Origin: UBA995 sp035477115
GTDB lineage: Bacteria > Bacillota > Sulfobacillia > UBA995
Direction: 5' to 3'
DNA: 64,000 nucleotides
Assembly: GCA_035477115.1 (NCBI GenBank)
Contig: DATIKW010000028.1
Location: forward strand, 23,507-87,506
The stretch's first letter is position 1, and the number at the start of each line of letters is the position of its first letter. The notes under the pieces were generated by a model. That model searched no databases and had not been told where the DNA came from. It worked only from the letters and a program-made list of their open reading frames with translations. A program made the position numbers and the translations under genes. This document shows positions 8,404-17,433 of this stretch, piece by piece.

Positions 8404-9638
8404 GGCCGGAGGGGTGGGGGGATCCGCACCGAACCATCAGCTTGTTGGTGGACCTCCAGGAGGGGGATGAGGATCCGGGGGCTCGCCGCCGCCGTATTGT
8501 TCAGGGTGTGGCAGTGGTAGACCTCGCCGCCTGCCTCGCGGTAACGGATTCTCAGCCGCCTGGCTTGAAAGTCGTGGAACATGGACGCGGAGTGGGTCTC
8601 CGAGTAGGCGTTCCGGCTGGGCATCCAGGTCTCCACGTCGTACTTCTTCACCTGACCCAGTCCCATCTCGCCCGCGCATACCACCACCACGCGGTAAGGG
8701 AGTTCCAGGGCCTGTAACAGCTCCTCGGCATTGGCGGTGATGAGTTCGAGTTCGCGCTCCGAATCGCCCGGATCGGCCCGGGTTATCACCACTTGCTCGA
8801 CTTTGTAGAACTGATGCACCCTGTAGACCCCGGCGGTATCGCGTCCGGCCGCGCCGGCCTCCCGGCGGAAGCAACCGGAGAAACCGGCGTAGCGGAGCGG
8901 CAGGTCGCCGGCATCCAGGATCTCTCCCGCGTGGTAGGCCGTGACCGGCACCTCGGCGGTACCGATCAGGAAGAGGTCATCCCGGGGGATGGCATAGCAC
9001 TGCTCCTCCCCCCCGGGGAAGTAGCCGGTGCCCCGCATGGCCTCCGGCCGGATCAGCATCGGCACCGAAAGGGGCGTGAAGCCTTTCCGCAGCAGGCTGT
9101 CCAGGGCGAAATTGAGTATCGCCCGTTCCAGCAGCATGCCATCGCCCCGTAATACGTATTGGCGGGATCCGGACAGCCGGACGCCGCGGGGCACGTCGAT
9201 GATCCCCAAGCGTTCGCCAAGCGTCAGGTGGTCAGCAGGAGCGAAGTCGTAAGCGGGGGGATCGCCCCACCGGCGCACCAGCCGGTTGGCGGTCTCGTCG
9301 AATCCCGGGGGCACGTCGGCATGCGGCGGGCTCGGGACCCGCAAGAGCAGGTCCTCCAGTTCGGAGGCAACGCGCTCGAGGGCCGGTTCCAGGGAATCGA
9401 GTTCCGCCCCCAACCCGCGCAGCTCGCGAATGGCCTGCGCCCGCTCATCGCCTTTCAAGCCGGGGATTTCCTGCGATCGCCGATTGCGTTCCGCCCTCAT
9501 CCCCTCGATCCGGACCAGTAATCCCCGCCGTTCCGCGTCCAGGGCCAACAGTCGTTCCAGGTCCAGGGCAACCCCCTTCTGGCGCGCGGCCTCACCGATC
9601 AACTGCGGGTTCGCGCGAATGAACGCCAGGTCCAACAT
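8370..9638 (-). CDS. serS: Seryl-tRNA synthetase
   Basis: 422 residues, the normal class II SerRS length. The N-terminal tRNA-binding coiled-coil arm spans about 30-100 (rich in Glu/Arg/Leu). Class II motif 2 is around GFSGCFRREAGAAGRDTAGVYRVHQF (seen in two parts: CFRREAG and RVHQFYKVE), and motif 3 is the C-terminal NTAAASPRILIPLLE segment ending PPPLRPYM. It charges tRNA-Ser with serine in the cytosol. ATG 9638 has a GGGAGG-type ribosome site. Expression is controlled by the T-box leader just upstream; the gene ends overlapping the dnaI-like gene tail to tail. Confidence 0.96.
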   Translation of the reverse strand: MLDLAFIRANPQLIGEAARQKGVALDLERLLALDAERRGLLVRIEGMRAERNRRSQEIPGLKGDERAQAIRELRGLGAELDSLEPALERVASELEDLLLRVPSPPHADVPPGFDETANRLVRRWGDPPAYDFAPADHLTLGERLGIIDVPRGVRLSGSRQYVLRGDGMLLERAILNFALDSLLRKGFTPLSVPMLIRPEAMRGTGYFPGGEEQCYAIPRDDLFLIGTAEVPVTAYHAGEILDAGDLPLRYAGFSGCFRREAGAAGRDTAGVYRVHQFYKVEQVVITRADPGDSERELELITANAEELLQALELPYRVVVVCAGEMGLGQVKKYDVETWMPSRNAYSETHSASMFHDFQARRLRIRYREAGGEVYHCHTLNNTAAASPRILIPLLEVHQQADGSVRIPPPLRPYMDGRASIGP

Positions 9639-9639
9639 G

Positions 9640-9905
9640 CCGCTCCCGCCTCCCCCCTCGACAATTAATAAACCTCCCGCTCCCGGCAGCCAGCCGGGGA
9701 CGGGAGGTTAGACTCCCGCGGTGCCACCCCGCTTGGCGACCCCGACGGTCGCCCGCTCGTATCGGGCCATAACGGGCCCACCCGCCCGACTCATCGCCGG
9801 GTCCTCCCGGTTGGACGGGGCCGCATCCCGGCCTCACACTGCCCGCCGGGTCGCTGCAGGCGCGGTCCCCGATCCGGTCATCGGCTTTGTCCTACATATT
9901 AGCAC
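9640..9905 (-). promoter_or_regulatory. T-box riboswitch leader of serS
   Basis: Read on the minus strand, the leader contains the T-box core GGGTGGCACCGCGG (forward 9717-9730) followed by a terminator hairpin and then the serS ribosome site. T-box leaders sense uncharged tRNA: binding of the tRNA CCA end to the T-box bulge favours the antiterminator and permits readthrough. The upstream part (about 9740-9900) is GC-rich with several inverted repeats that would be Stem I and III. I could not place the serine specifier codon with confidence. The 5' boundary is approximate. Confidence 0.88.
9671..9709 (-). terminator. Regulated terminator of the serS T-box
   Basis: Inverted repeat AACCTCCCG (9671-9679) and CGGGAGGTT (9701-9709) with an inner CCCGG/CCGGG stem. 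On the minus strand it is followed by TTTATTAATTGT, a U-rich run. It lies between the T-box core and serS, the standard position. Confidence 0.87.
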
Positions 9906-9934
9906 TTCGGGGAGCAACGGGCAAGGGGTCGGCA

Positions 9935-9957
9935 GGGGCGGGTTCGGAACCCGCCCC
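9935..9957. repeat. Perfect 10-bp palindromic hairpin between divergent serS leader and efflux operon
   Basis: GGGGCGGGTT, CGG loop, AACCCGCCCC. There is no T-run on either side and it sits upstream of both flanking transcription units, so it is not placed as a terminator. Such short, perfect, GC-rich palindromes are often dispersed elements in high-GC Bacillota; only this copy was noticed in the window. Confidence 0.6.
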
Positions 9958-10086
9958 TAACGGCGAATGCGCGTGCGTTCGAAGACGACCTCCCCCGCCG
10001 GCGCGGGCTGCCCGTCACCGATCCTCCACAACCTCTTCATCATTCCGCAACCCCGGGCCATTATATTGGGCGCAGGAGGTGTTGGC

Positions 10087-11679
10087 ATGCGGCGCAAGCT
10101 ACTCGCGATGCTGCTCATCGTAGCCATGGCCGGGTTGTCGATATACGGGATCGTCTGGTGGCTCGGACGGGACCGGGCCGGGGAAGCCGCCGGTGACCTC
10201 GTCGTACTCCTGGTACGCCGGGGCACCGTCGAGCTGACGGTGACCGGCTCGGGGACGCTCATGCCCGGGGAGCGCCGGGTGGTGCGAGCGGAAGTCGGCG
10301 GAAAGGTCGAGAGGATCTTCTTCGAGGAAGGGATTCAGGTTGCCGAAGGCGATATCCTGGTCGAGTTGGTCAACGACGATCTCGAGATCGCCGAACGCCA
10401 GGCACAACTGGATCTGATCCGGGCCCAACGCGAACTCAGCGACTTCCTCGCGGAGATACCCGGAGGTTCGCCGTATCTGACCTCGCCGATCGACGGCCTG
10501 GTACGGGAAGTGACGGCCGTGCCCGGCGAGTCGGTCCGGGAAGGCCAGGTGCTGGCGATCGTCGAGCCCCAGGGGTCGGTTTTCCAGGTCCACGTCACTC
10601 CCGCGGAAGCGGTCCAGATTTCGGCGGGCGATCGGGTGGAAATGCGGTTCGCCGAGTTCAGCGGGGCGCTCGAAGGCCGGGTCCGGGAGGTGGCGGACTA
10701 CCAGGTAGCGTCGGCCGATGGGCGGACCTGGGTGACACCGGTCTGGGTGGATGTGGGCGGCGGGCAACTCCTACGAGCCGGCATGACCGCCGATGCCTGG
10801 ATTCATACGGCGGGCGGCACGATCCAACGTTCGGGCGTCGGGCTAGCGCCGGAGTCGGTCCGAGTGACGGCGATGACCGATGGCCGGGTGGAACAGGTGT
10901 ACGTGCGGGAAGGAAGCGTGGTAGCGGCCGGGGAGCGGCTGGTCGGCTTCAGCGAGACGCTGTTGCAGGAAGCGCGGCAGTCACGGGAACTGGCGGTGGA
11001 GGTCGCGAGATCCCGACTGCGGAAGGCGACCGGAGATCGGGCCGCCTTGCGGGCGGTCAGCCTGGCAGCAGGGACGGTGGTGCGCATGACCGCGACGCCC
11101 GGGGAAGCCGTGCGAGTTGGCGATGAACTGGCCGTGGTCAGCGACCTCAGTGTCATGGAACTGGCGATCGACGTTGACGAACTGGACATCGCCGGCGTGC
11201 GTCCGGGCATGCCCGTCCAGGTCACGGTCGAGGCCGCAGGGGATGCAGTCTACGACGGAGAGGTCATCCGCGTCGCTCTCGAGGGCGACGCCGGCGACGG
11301 CGTGACCACCTTTGCGGTCACCATCCGCGTATCTAACCCGGAAGGAGCGCTGCGGAGCGGAATGACCGGCGAGGCGGTGATAACCATTGACCGGCGGGAA
11401 GGCGTACTGGTGGTCCCGGCGGAGGCGGTACAGGTGCGGGGAAACACCGGCACGGTGCGAGTCCTCATAGATGGCCAGGCAGTGTCGCGTCTGATCGAGG
11501 TGGGGATCGCCGGTACCCGGCTGGTCGAGGTGATCGGTGGACTCCAGGAAGGCGATCGGGTTGCGCTGGCGGCCGAGGCCGGAGCGGGTCAGGAACAACT
11601 CTTGCGCCTGCGGGGGACGATGCCGATGCTGCCGGGGATGGGCCAGCGGCAGACACCCAACCAGCCTTCCGGCCGATAG
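10087..11679 (+). CDS. MacA-like periplasmic adaptor of an ABC efflux system, tandem-module form
   Basis: 530 residues with an N-terminal membrane anchor (residues 4-22). Two stretches look like adaptor modules. One has a lipoyl-like half (RRVVRAEVGGKVERIFFEEG) with its partner (SPIDGLVREVTAVPGESV). The second (about 280-500) has a lipoyl-like TDGRVEQVYVREG and TATPGEAVRVGD, a beta-barrel (MELAIDVDELDIAG) and a membrane-proximal domain ending in a Gly/Gln-rich tail. It would link a MacB-like exporter to the envelope. ATG 10087 follows AGGAGGTG; a TATATT hexamer at 10062-10067 may be a -10. It starts an operon with the next five genes. Confidence 0.85.
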   Translation: MRRKLLAMLLIVAMAGLSIYGIVWWLGRDRAGEAAGDLVVLLVRRGTVELTVTGSGTLMPGERRVVRAEVGGKVERIFFEEGIQVAEGDILVELVNDDLEIAERQAQLDLIRAQRELSDFLAEIPGGSPYLTSPIDGLVREVTAVPGESVREGQVLAIVEPQGSVFQVHVTPAEAVQISAGDRVEMRFAEFSGALEGRVREVADYQVASADGRTWVTPVWVDVGGGQLLRAGMTADAWIHTAGGTIQRSGVGLAPESVRVTAMTDGRVEQVYVREGSVVAAGERLVGFSETLLQEARQSRELAVEVARSRLRKATGDRAALRAVSLAAGTVVRMTATPGEAVRVGDELAVVSDLSVMELAIDVDELDIAGVRPGMPVQVTVEAAGDAVYDGEVIRVALEGDAGDGVTTFAVTIRVSNPEGALRSGMTGEAVITIDRREGVLVVPAEAVQVRGNTGTVRVLIDGQAVSRLIEVGIAGTRLVEVIGGLQEGDRVALAAEAGAGQEQLLRLRGTMPMLPGMGQRQTPNQPSGR

Positions 11680-11688
11680 GGGGGGCTG

Positions 11689-12390
11689 ATGGTGTTCAGA
11701 CTGGAAGGCGTGAGCAAGCTGTATGCGATGGGCCGCCGGGTCACCGTCGCCGCCCTGCGCGAGGTCGACCTGACCATACCCCGCGGCCAGTTCCTGGCGA
11801 TCATGGGGCCGTCCGGCTCGGGGAAGTCCACGCTGATGCACATCCTGGGGTGTCTCGATCGCCCGAGCAACGGCACCTATTTCCTGGACGGAGAGGACCT
11901 GACCACGAAGGGCGATGACTCCCTGGCCGACTTCCGCAACTGCCGGATGGGGTTCGTGTTCCAGAGCTTCAATCTCCTGCCCCGCCTGGACGCCATAGAG
12001 AACGTCGAGGTGCCGCTGGTCTACCGCGGCGTCCAGGGCCGCGAACGGCGACGGCGGGCCGAGCGAGCCCTGGCCCGGGTGGGGTTGGCCGATCGCCTGC
12101 ATCATCTGCCTTCCGAACTGTCGGGAGGCGAGCAGCAGCGCGTGGCCATCGCCCGGAGCCTGGTGGGCGAGCCGTCGGTGATCTTCGCCGATGAGCCAAC
12201 CGGCAATCTGGATACGGCGACGGGCCGCGAGGTGGTCGGCCTGTTCGAGGAATCCTGGCGTCAGGGGATCACCGTCGTGGTGGTGACCCACGAGGAGACC
12301 TTGGCCCGCCATGCCGAGCGGGTGGTGCGCCTTCGCGATGGCCGGATCGTGGCCGACGAACTCATCCCGCAACGAGGTGAGGATGAATGA
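11689..12390 (+). CDS. MacB/LolD-type ABC transporter ATPase
   Basis: 233 residues with Walker A GPSGSGKST, Q-loop FQSFNLLPRL, signature LSGGEQQR, Walker B VIFADEP, D-loop GNLDTATG and the switch histidine in VVVTHE. This places it in the MacB/FtsE/LolD group, which drives mechanotransmission exporters for lipids, peptides or antibiotics. It starts 9 nt after the adaptor and overlaps the following permease by 4 nt, so those three form a tripartite unit. Confidence 0.94.
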   Translation: MVFRLEGVSKLYAMGRRVTVAALREVDLTIPRGQFLAIMGPSGSGKSTLMHILGCLDRPSNGTYFLDGEDLTTKGDDSLADFRNCRMGFVFQSFNLLPRLDAIENVEVPLVYRGVQGRERRRRAERALARVGLADRLHHLPSELSGGEQQRVAIARSLVGEPSVIFADEPTGNLDTATGREVVGLFEESWRQGITVVVVTHEETLARHAERVVRLRDGRIVADELIPQRGEDE

Positions 12391-13556
12391 AGCTCCTGGA
12401 GTTCACCCGGGTCGCCTGGCGCAGCTTGCGCGCCAACAAGCTCCGTTCGCTGCTCACCGCGCTCGGGATGATCATCGGCGTGGCCGCGGTCACCGCGCTG
12501 GTATCGGTCGGGCAGGGTGCGGGCGCGACCATCACCGATCAGATTCAAGCTATGGGGGCGCACGTGATCTTCGTGCGGCCGAACCCACGGGAGGGTGGCG
12601 TTTTCACCCTGGCCGAGGCCGAGGAGATCATGGAGCGCGTGCCCACCATCGAGGCGGCCACCCCCTCCCTGAGCTTCCGCTCCCCCGTCGAATATCGCGG
12701 CACCTCCCACGATACGCAAATCGAGGGCGTTACTGCCGACTACGCCCGAATAAGAGAGATCACGGTCGCGATAGGCCGGTTCCTGAACGCCGACGAGTCC
12801 AGCCGGCGGACCCGGGTAGCCGTGCTCGGTCCTACCGTGGCGAGCGAGGTGTTCGGGACCGTCAATCCACTGGGGGAAACCATCTCTATCCGGGGCCAGC
12901 CGTTCACAGTCGTGGGCGTGACCAGTTCCCGGGGGGCCGCCATGGGGCAAGATCAGGACGACGTCGTCTACATACCCATCCTCGCCGGACAGCGCCTTCA
13001 GGGCACCACCCGCATCGACGTGATCTACGCTCGGGCCAGGAGCGCGGATGATGCGCGCTCGGCGGTCGCCCACCTGACCGCGATCTATCAAAGGCGCTTT
13101 CCCCGGCCGGAGGCCGTCAACATCATGAGCCAGGACGAGCTGTTGGCGACGATGGGCGAGGTCACCCAGACCCTCAGCCTGCTCCTGGGGGCGATAGCGG
13201 GAATATCGCTGCTGGTAGGCGGGATTGGCATCATGAACATCATGCTGGTCTCGGTCAGCGAACGCACCCGGGAAATCGGCATCCGCAAGGCGCTCGGCGC
13301 CCGCCGCCGGGACATCCGTACGCAGTTCCTCCTGGAGGCCGTGCTGCTGAGTCTCAGCGGCGGCGTGCTCGGCATCGGCCTCGGATGGCTCCTGTCAGTC
13401 CTGGTCTCCAGCCTGGCGGGATGGAGGGCCGTGCTATCGCCGGCCGTGATCCTGATCGCCTTCGGGTTCGCGGTGGCCGTCGGACTGTTCTTCGGGGTGT
13501 ATCCCGCTCGCCAGGCGAGCTTGCTCGAACCCGTGGAGGCACTCAGGCACGACTAG
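12387..13556 (+). CDS. MacB-type ABC permease
   Basis: 389 residues. One membrane helix near the N terminus (about 18-40) is followed by a large extracytoplasmic MacB-PCD domain and three C-terminal helices (about 270-380). NKLRSLLTALGMIIGV and the SERTREIGIRKALGARR coupling helix are diagnostic of the FtsX/MacB family. It pairs with the ATPase it overlaps. Confidence 0.93.
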   Translation: MKLLEFTRVAWRSLRANKLRSLLTALGMIIGVAAVTALVSVGQGAGATITDQIQAMGAHVIFVRPNPREGGVFTLAEAEEIMERVPTIEAATPSLSFRSPVEYRGTSHDTQIEGVTADYARIREITVAIGRFLNADESSRRTRVAVLGPTVASEVFGTVNPLGETISIRGQPFTVVGVTSSRGAAMGQDQDDVVYIPILAGQRLQGTTRIDVIYARARSADDARSAVAHLTAIYQRRFPRPEAVNIMSQDELLATMGEVTQTLSLLLGAIAGISLLVGGIGIMNIMLVSVSERTREIGIRKALGARRRDIRTQFLLEAVLLSLSGGVLGIGLGWLLSVLVSSLAGWRAVLSPAVILIAFGFAVAVGLFFGVYPARQASLLEPVEALRHD

Positions 13557-13656
13557 CAGCGAGGTGCGAGCACGGCCGAAGGGGTTGCCGGGCAGTTGGT
13601 CGAACTCCTCCCGGGACGCAAGGCGGGCTGATGCGGCCCGGGAGGAGGGGGAACTC

Positions 13657-14799
13657 TTGGTCCTCCTGGCCTTCAAGAATCTGGTTCGTCGCCCAGTACG
13701 CTCGATCCTGACCGCCGTGGGCGTTGCTCTCGGCATTGCCATGCTCTTCACCTCATTCTCCCTGGACCGGGGCCTCGACCAGGGGATGCAGCGAGCTTTG
13801 GCCAACACCGGGGCGCAATTGCTGGCGGTGGCCAAGGGGTGCCCTTACGAGGCCGCGGCGCTGCTCATCCACGGAGGGGTCGGGGGCCGGTATCTCGATG
13901 AGGCCCACCTCGATCGCATCCGCCAGTTGCCTGGAGTCGGCCTGGCCGGCGGCCTATTCATGAACCAGTTGATCGAGGGCGATCGCCCCGTCATCGTCAT
14001 GGGGATGGACGCGGTCGGGCTCGCGCTCAAGCCGTGGTGGGTCGTCCGCGGCCGGCCGTTTCCCGATCCCCTCTCCGCCATCCTGCCGGCGGACAAGGCG
14101 GCCAGGCTGGGACTGGAGATTGACGATCCCCTGACCCTGGGCGGCCGGTCGTTCATCGTGACCGCCATCCTGGAGCCGACCGGTTCCCAGGACGACCAGT
14201 TCATCTACTTGCCGCTGGGGACCGCCCAGGAATTGTTCGGAGCCGCCGGCAAACTGACGGCGGTGGCCATTCAACTCGACGACCTCCAGGCGGTCGGCGA
14301 GGTGGCGCGGGGGGTCGAGGCGATTCCGGACGTGCAAGCCATCACCATGACCCAGGTGCTGGGCACGGCCCGAACCCTGATGGGGGCCGCCCAGGCCATG
14401 GTCCGCTCGGTCACCATCATCGCCATCCTGGTCGGGGCAATCGGCATCTTGAACGCCATCATGACGGCCATCTTCGAGCGTACGCGGGAGATCGGCATGA
14501 TGAAGGCGGTGGGGGCGGGGGCGGGCGATATTCTCATGTTGGTCTGGACGGAGAGCATATTGCTCGGACTGGCGGGCGGGCTGCTGGGGGTGACGCTGCC
14601 GTTGGCGGTCGCCGGCGCCATTGACGCAGCCGTCCGGCGGGCAATCCCCTTCACGCCCGCCGGAGATATCCTGGCCTTCAGCCTGCCGGCCGCCGTGACG
14701 AGCTTGGGCGCCGCAATCGCCCTGGGGGTGGCCGCCGGGTTGCCTCCCGCATGGCGGGCCGCGCGGATCAGCCCCATGGAGGCCATCCGCAGTGAGTGA
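13657..14799 (+). CDS. Second FtsX/MacB-type ABC permease
   Basis: 380 residues with the same architecture as the preceding permease: N-terminal helix after LAFKNLVRRPVRSILTAVG, periplasmic domain, and three C-terminal helices around the FERTREIGMMKAVGAG coupling motif. TTG 13657 is chosen because GGAGGAGGGG lies 6 nt upstream; farther-upstream codons read as low-quality sequence. Its C-terminal end overlaps the second ATPase gene by 8 nt. The two permeases may form a heterodimer or two separate exporters. Confidence 0.9.
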   Translation: MVLLAFKNLVRRPVRSILTAVGVALGIAMLFTSFSLDRGLDQGMQRALANTGAQLLAVAKGCPYEAAALLIHGGVGGRYLDEAHLDRIRQLPGVGLAGGLFMNQLIEGDRPVIVMGMDAVGLALKPWWVVRGRPFPDPLSAILPADKAARLGLEIDDPLTLGGRSFIVTAILEPTGSQDDQFIYLPLGTAQELFGAAGKLTAVAIQLDDLQAVGEVARGVEAIPDVQAITMTQVLGTARTLMGAAQAMVRSVTIIAILVGAIGILNAIMTAIFERTREIGMMKAVGAGAGDILMLVWTESILLGLAGGLLGVTLPLAVAGAIDAAVRRAIPFTPAGDILAFSLPAAVTSLGAAIALGVAAGLPPAWRAARISPMEAIRSE

Positions 14800-15463
14800 C
14801 GACCTGATCGTCCAGGCTCAAGGTCTGTCCAAGGTATACCGCCGGGGCAGCGAGTCCGTCCGCGCGTTGTGGCGAGCTGACCTCAGGGTGATCCGGGGGC
14901 AGTTCATCGCCGTCGCCGGCGCCTCCGGGTCGGGCAAGACCACGCTGCTGAACCTGCTGGGCTGTCTCGACCGGCCAAGCTCCGGCAGCTACCGCCTGAA
15001 CGGCCGGGAAGTCGCCGGGCTTTCCGAGCGCGAACTGGTGGGAATTCGCCGCCGGGAAGTGGGGTTCGTCTTTCAGCAGTTTCACCTGATCCCCACGCTC
15101 ACCGTGCGCGAGAACGTCCAGTTGCCCCGGATGTTCGGAGCGCAGGCGGCGGATCGCACCGATGAACTCATCGACCGGGTAGGACTGGCCCATCGCCGCC
15201 GGCACCTGCCCCGGCAGTTGAGCGGCGGCGAAATGCAGCGCGTCGCCATCGCCCGGGCCCTGGCGAACCATCCGGCCCTGTTACTCGCCGACGAGCCCAC
15301 CGGCAACCTGGATACGGCCACCGGCCGGCAGGTGGTAGAGATGTTGCGGGGGCTCAGCGCCTCCGGCCTCGCCGTGGTGGTGGTGACCCACAATCCGGCC
15401 ATCGCCCGTCAGGCCGACCAGATCCTCAACCTGACCGACGGACTGATCCGTGAGGAGGGCTGA
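14792..15463 (+). CDS. Second MacB/LolD-type ABC transporter ATPase
   Basis: 223 residues with Walker A GASGSGKTT, Q-loop FQQFHLIPTL, LSGGEMQR signature, Walker B LLLADEP and VVVTHN switch. It starts at GTG within the end of the second permease gene, so permease and ATPase are translationally coupled. It differs clearly from the first ATPase, so this is not a recent tandem copy. Confidence 0.93.
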   Translation: MSDDLIVQAQGLSKVYRRGSESVRALWRADLRVIRGQFIAVAGASGSGKTTLLNLLGCLDRPSSGSYRLNGREVAGLSERELVGIRRREVGFVFQQFHLIPTLTVRENVQLPRMFGAQAADRTDELIDRVGLAHRRRHLPRQLSGGEMQRVAIARALANHPALLLADEPTGNLDTATGRQVVEMLRGLSASGLAVVVVTHNPAIARQADQILNLTDGLIREEG

Positions 15464-15465
15464 AC

Positions 15466-15843
15466 GTGCGCCTGGCGCTACTCGGCGCGATCGTCTTGTC
15501 GCTCTTCATCGTCGGGCGTCCCTGGCTGTTTCCGGCGGCGGAACCGCTCGGCCGCCCGGTGGAGGGGCGGGTGGACGAGGTCGCGGTGGCCCGGCTGGTA
15601 GCCGAACCTTCCGTCTGGGCGGGCCGCACCGTGGCCATCACCGGCCGCATCACCCTGACCTGCGTCACCGGCTGCTGGTTTCAGCTCACCGGGGCGGACG
15701 GCGCCCGGATCCTTGTGGATCTGGCCCCGGCCGGCCTGCTGCTGCCGCGGAACCCCCCGGCCCGGGTCCGGGTATACGGGCATGTTCTCACCGGCGGCGA
15801 ACTGCTGGTATTCGAGGCGATGCGGGTGGAGTTCGACCCCTGA
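15466..15843 (+). CDS. Exported small protein with an OB-fold-like domain
   Basis: 125 residues: an N-terminal hydrophobic segment (3-17), then about 80 residues of beta-rich sequence with VWAGRTVAITGRI, CVTGCWFQL and ILVDLAP, which recall nucleic-acid or ligand-binding OB-fold domains of exported proteins. Two cysteines lie close together in CVTGC. It begins 2 nt after the second ATPase and is the last gene of the efflux operon, which suggests an envelope role with the exporter. No firm family assignment. Confidence 0.6.
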   Translation: MRLALLGAIVLSLFIVGRPWLFPAAEPLGRPVEGRVDEVAVARLVAEPSVWAGRTVAITGRITLTCVTGCWFQLTGADGARILVDLAPAGLLLPRNPPARVRVYGHVLTGGELLVFEAMRVEFDP

Positions 15844-15855
15844 GGCCGGGCGCGG

Positions 15856-16671
15856 CTAGACGATGTCCACCCATACCGGTTGCCGCTGCCTGAAGGTAGT
15901 GATGGCGCGGAAGCCGGCCGCCCGGGCGACATCCAGGGCCGCGTCGATGCCGGAGCCCACATCGCCTTCGCGGTGGCTATCCGAGCCCACGGTGAGTACC
16001 TCCCCGCCGAGTTCCCGAAAGCGCCGCACGACCTCCAGCGCCGGGAGCGTTTCCCCCAGGCGATGGCGGAGCCCGGAAGTGTTGATCTCGAGACCCACGC
16101 CGCCCGCCGCCGCCAGCCCGAGGATGGAGTCGATCCGGTCCCGGAACCGGGGCAGGCGGAATCGGTCGCGGCCGCCGGGAAGGTAGCGTTTGAACACGTC
16201 AAGGTGACCGAGGACGTCGAACAGCCTGCCGCCGGCCGCCGCACGTACCGCCGCCTCCACCTCGTCGAAATACGCGCACAAGGCGGGCTCAAGGTCCTCG
16301 GCTGACAAGAGGGACGTATCCAACAGACGGTCTTCCACCACGTGCACCGAGCCGAGCACGAAATCGAGCGGGAGGGGATGAGCCTCGAGGTAGGCGAGCA
16401 GATCGGGATGGCTGTGCCGGTCGAAGCCGACCTCGAGACCCAGGCGCACGCCCACCCCGGGGAAGCCGGCCAACGCCGTTACCTCCCGGCAGTAGCCGGC
16501 CGGATCGAAGTAGCCGAACCCCGGGTCCACCGGGTGTACGTCGAGGTGATCGGTGAAACAGATCTCCTCGATTCCCGCTTGCCGCGCTGCCAGGCAGCAG
16601 CGGGCGAGGCTGGATTGGCTGTCTACGCTGAAGCGGGAGTGAATATGGTAATCGACCCGGATAGGAGACAC
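15856..16671 (-). CDS. hisK: PHP-domain histidinol-phosphatase-like phosphoesterase
   Basis: 271 residues. Metal-binding PHP motifs are visible: DYHIHSRFSVDS, FTDHLDV, LGLEVGFD, GSVHVVE, VLGHLDV, and SDSHREGDVG. The family hydrolyses histidinol phosphate in histidine synthesis, though many members act on other phosphomonoesters. It starts with GTG, 1 nt after plsY on the same strand. No other histidine genes are nearby, so the substrate assignment is tentative. Confidence 0.82.
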   Translation of the reverse strand: MSPIRVDYHIHSRFSVDSQSSLARCCLAARQAGIEEICFTDHLDVHPVDPGFGYFDPAGYCREVTALAGFPGVGVRLGLEVGFDRHSHPDLLAYLEAHPLPLDFVLGSVHVVEDRLLDTSLLSAEDLEPALCAYFDEVEAAVRAAAGGRLFDVLGHLDVFKRYLPGGRDRFRLPRFRDRIDSILGLAAAGGVGLEINTSGLRHRLGETLPALEVVRRFRELGGEVLTVGSDSHREGDVGSGIDAALDVARAAGFRAITTFRQRQPVWVDIV

Positions 16672-16672
16672 C

Positions 16673-17272
16673 TCAAGTCTGAGAGCTGCGCCTGGGGCCC
16701 TCCCGCGCCATCTCCAGTCCGCGGGCGCCGATGAGCAGGGCGATGGTGGCCGCAGCCAGAAAGGCGACCCGGTTGCCGTCTTGCCAGACGAGGAAGGCCA
16801 GCAGTGGCAACCCGATCATCGACCCGGCCGGCAAGGCGGCGATCTTGAACCGCCGCCGCAGTCCGGTCAAGCGGTAGGCAGCAGCGAGCGCCAGGGTCGC
16901 CGCGAGCGCCCACTTGAGCTGTCCCGGCGCCAGGACTGCCATCGCTCCGACCGCCGGCGCCAGGCCGCCGCCGCCCCGGCGGAAGCCGTGCCATAGCGGC
17001 CAGTTGTGCCCGGCCACGACCAAGGCCGCGCAGGCCGCCACCGAGTAGCCGTCCAGCTCGAAGCTGCGGGCCAACAGCACGGCGACGACGCCTTTGCCCA
17101 GGTCGAGCAGGCCGACCGCGATCCCGACGACCGGACCGTACTGGCGGAAACTCCCCGAGCCGCCGGGGTTATCGCGTTCCCGCAGGTCGTCTCCGTAGAA
17201 GAGGCGGCCGAACACGACGCCGAACAGCACGGAGCCGAGAGCGTAGGCCCCGACCATCACCAAGTAAGGCAA
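16673..17272 (-). CDS. plsY: Acyl-phosphate:glycerol-3-phosphate acyltransferase
   Basis: 199 residues with about five membrane helices. The PlsY signatures are present: RDNPGGSGSFRQYG (acyl/phosphate loop), LLDLGKG, and GHNWPLWHGFRRGGGG. PlsY transfers fatty acid from acyl phosphate to glycerol 3-phosphate, the first step of membrane lipid synthesis, on the inner membrane. TTG start at 17272. It is followed by the PHP gene and diverges from rpoN. Confidence 0.88.
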   Translation of the reverse strand: MPYLVMVGAYALGSVLFGVVFGRLFYGDDLRERDNPGGSGSFRQYGPVVGIAVGLLDLGKGVVAVLLARSFELDGYSVAACAALVVAGHNWPLWHGFRRGGGGLAPAVGAMAVLAPGQLKWALAATLALAAAYRLTGLRRRFKIAALPAGSMIGLPLLAFLVWQDGNRVAFLAAATIALLIGARGLEMAREGPRRSSQT

Positions 17273-17433
17273 CGCAATTCACCTTCTGCAATGAGTTTCG
17301 ACCCATTCCACCTGTTTTCTTTCTTGACCGCTGCTCGATTCCCCTTTGCCGGCGCCCTCACCCTCGCGAACAGGAGAAGTCGTCGAAGAGCACGAATTCC
17401 TATCGCATACTCGAATGGTGGAACGCAGCGAGG

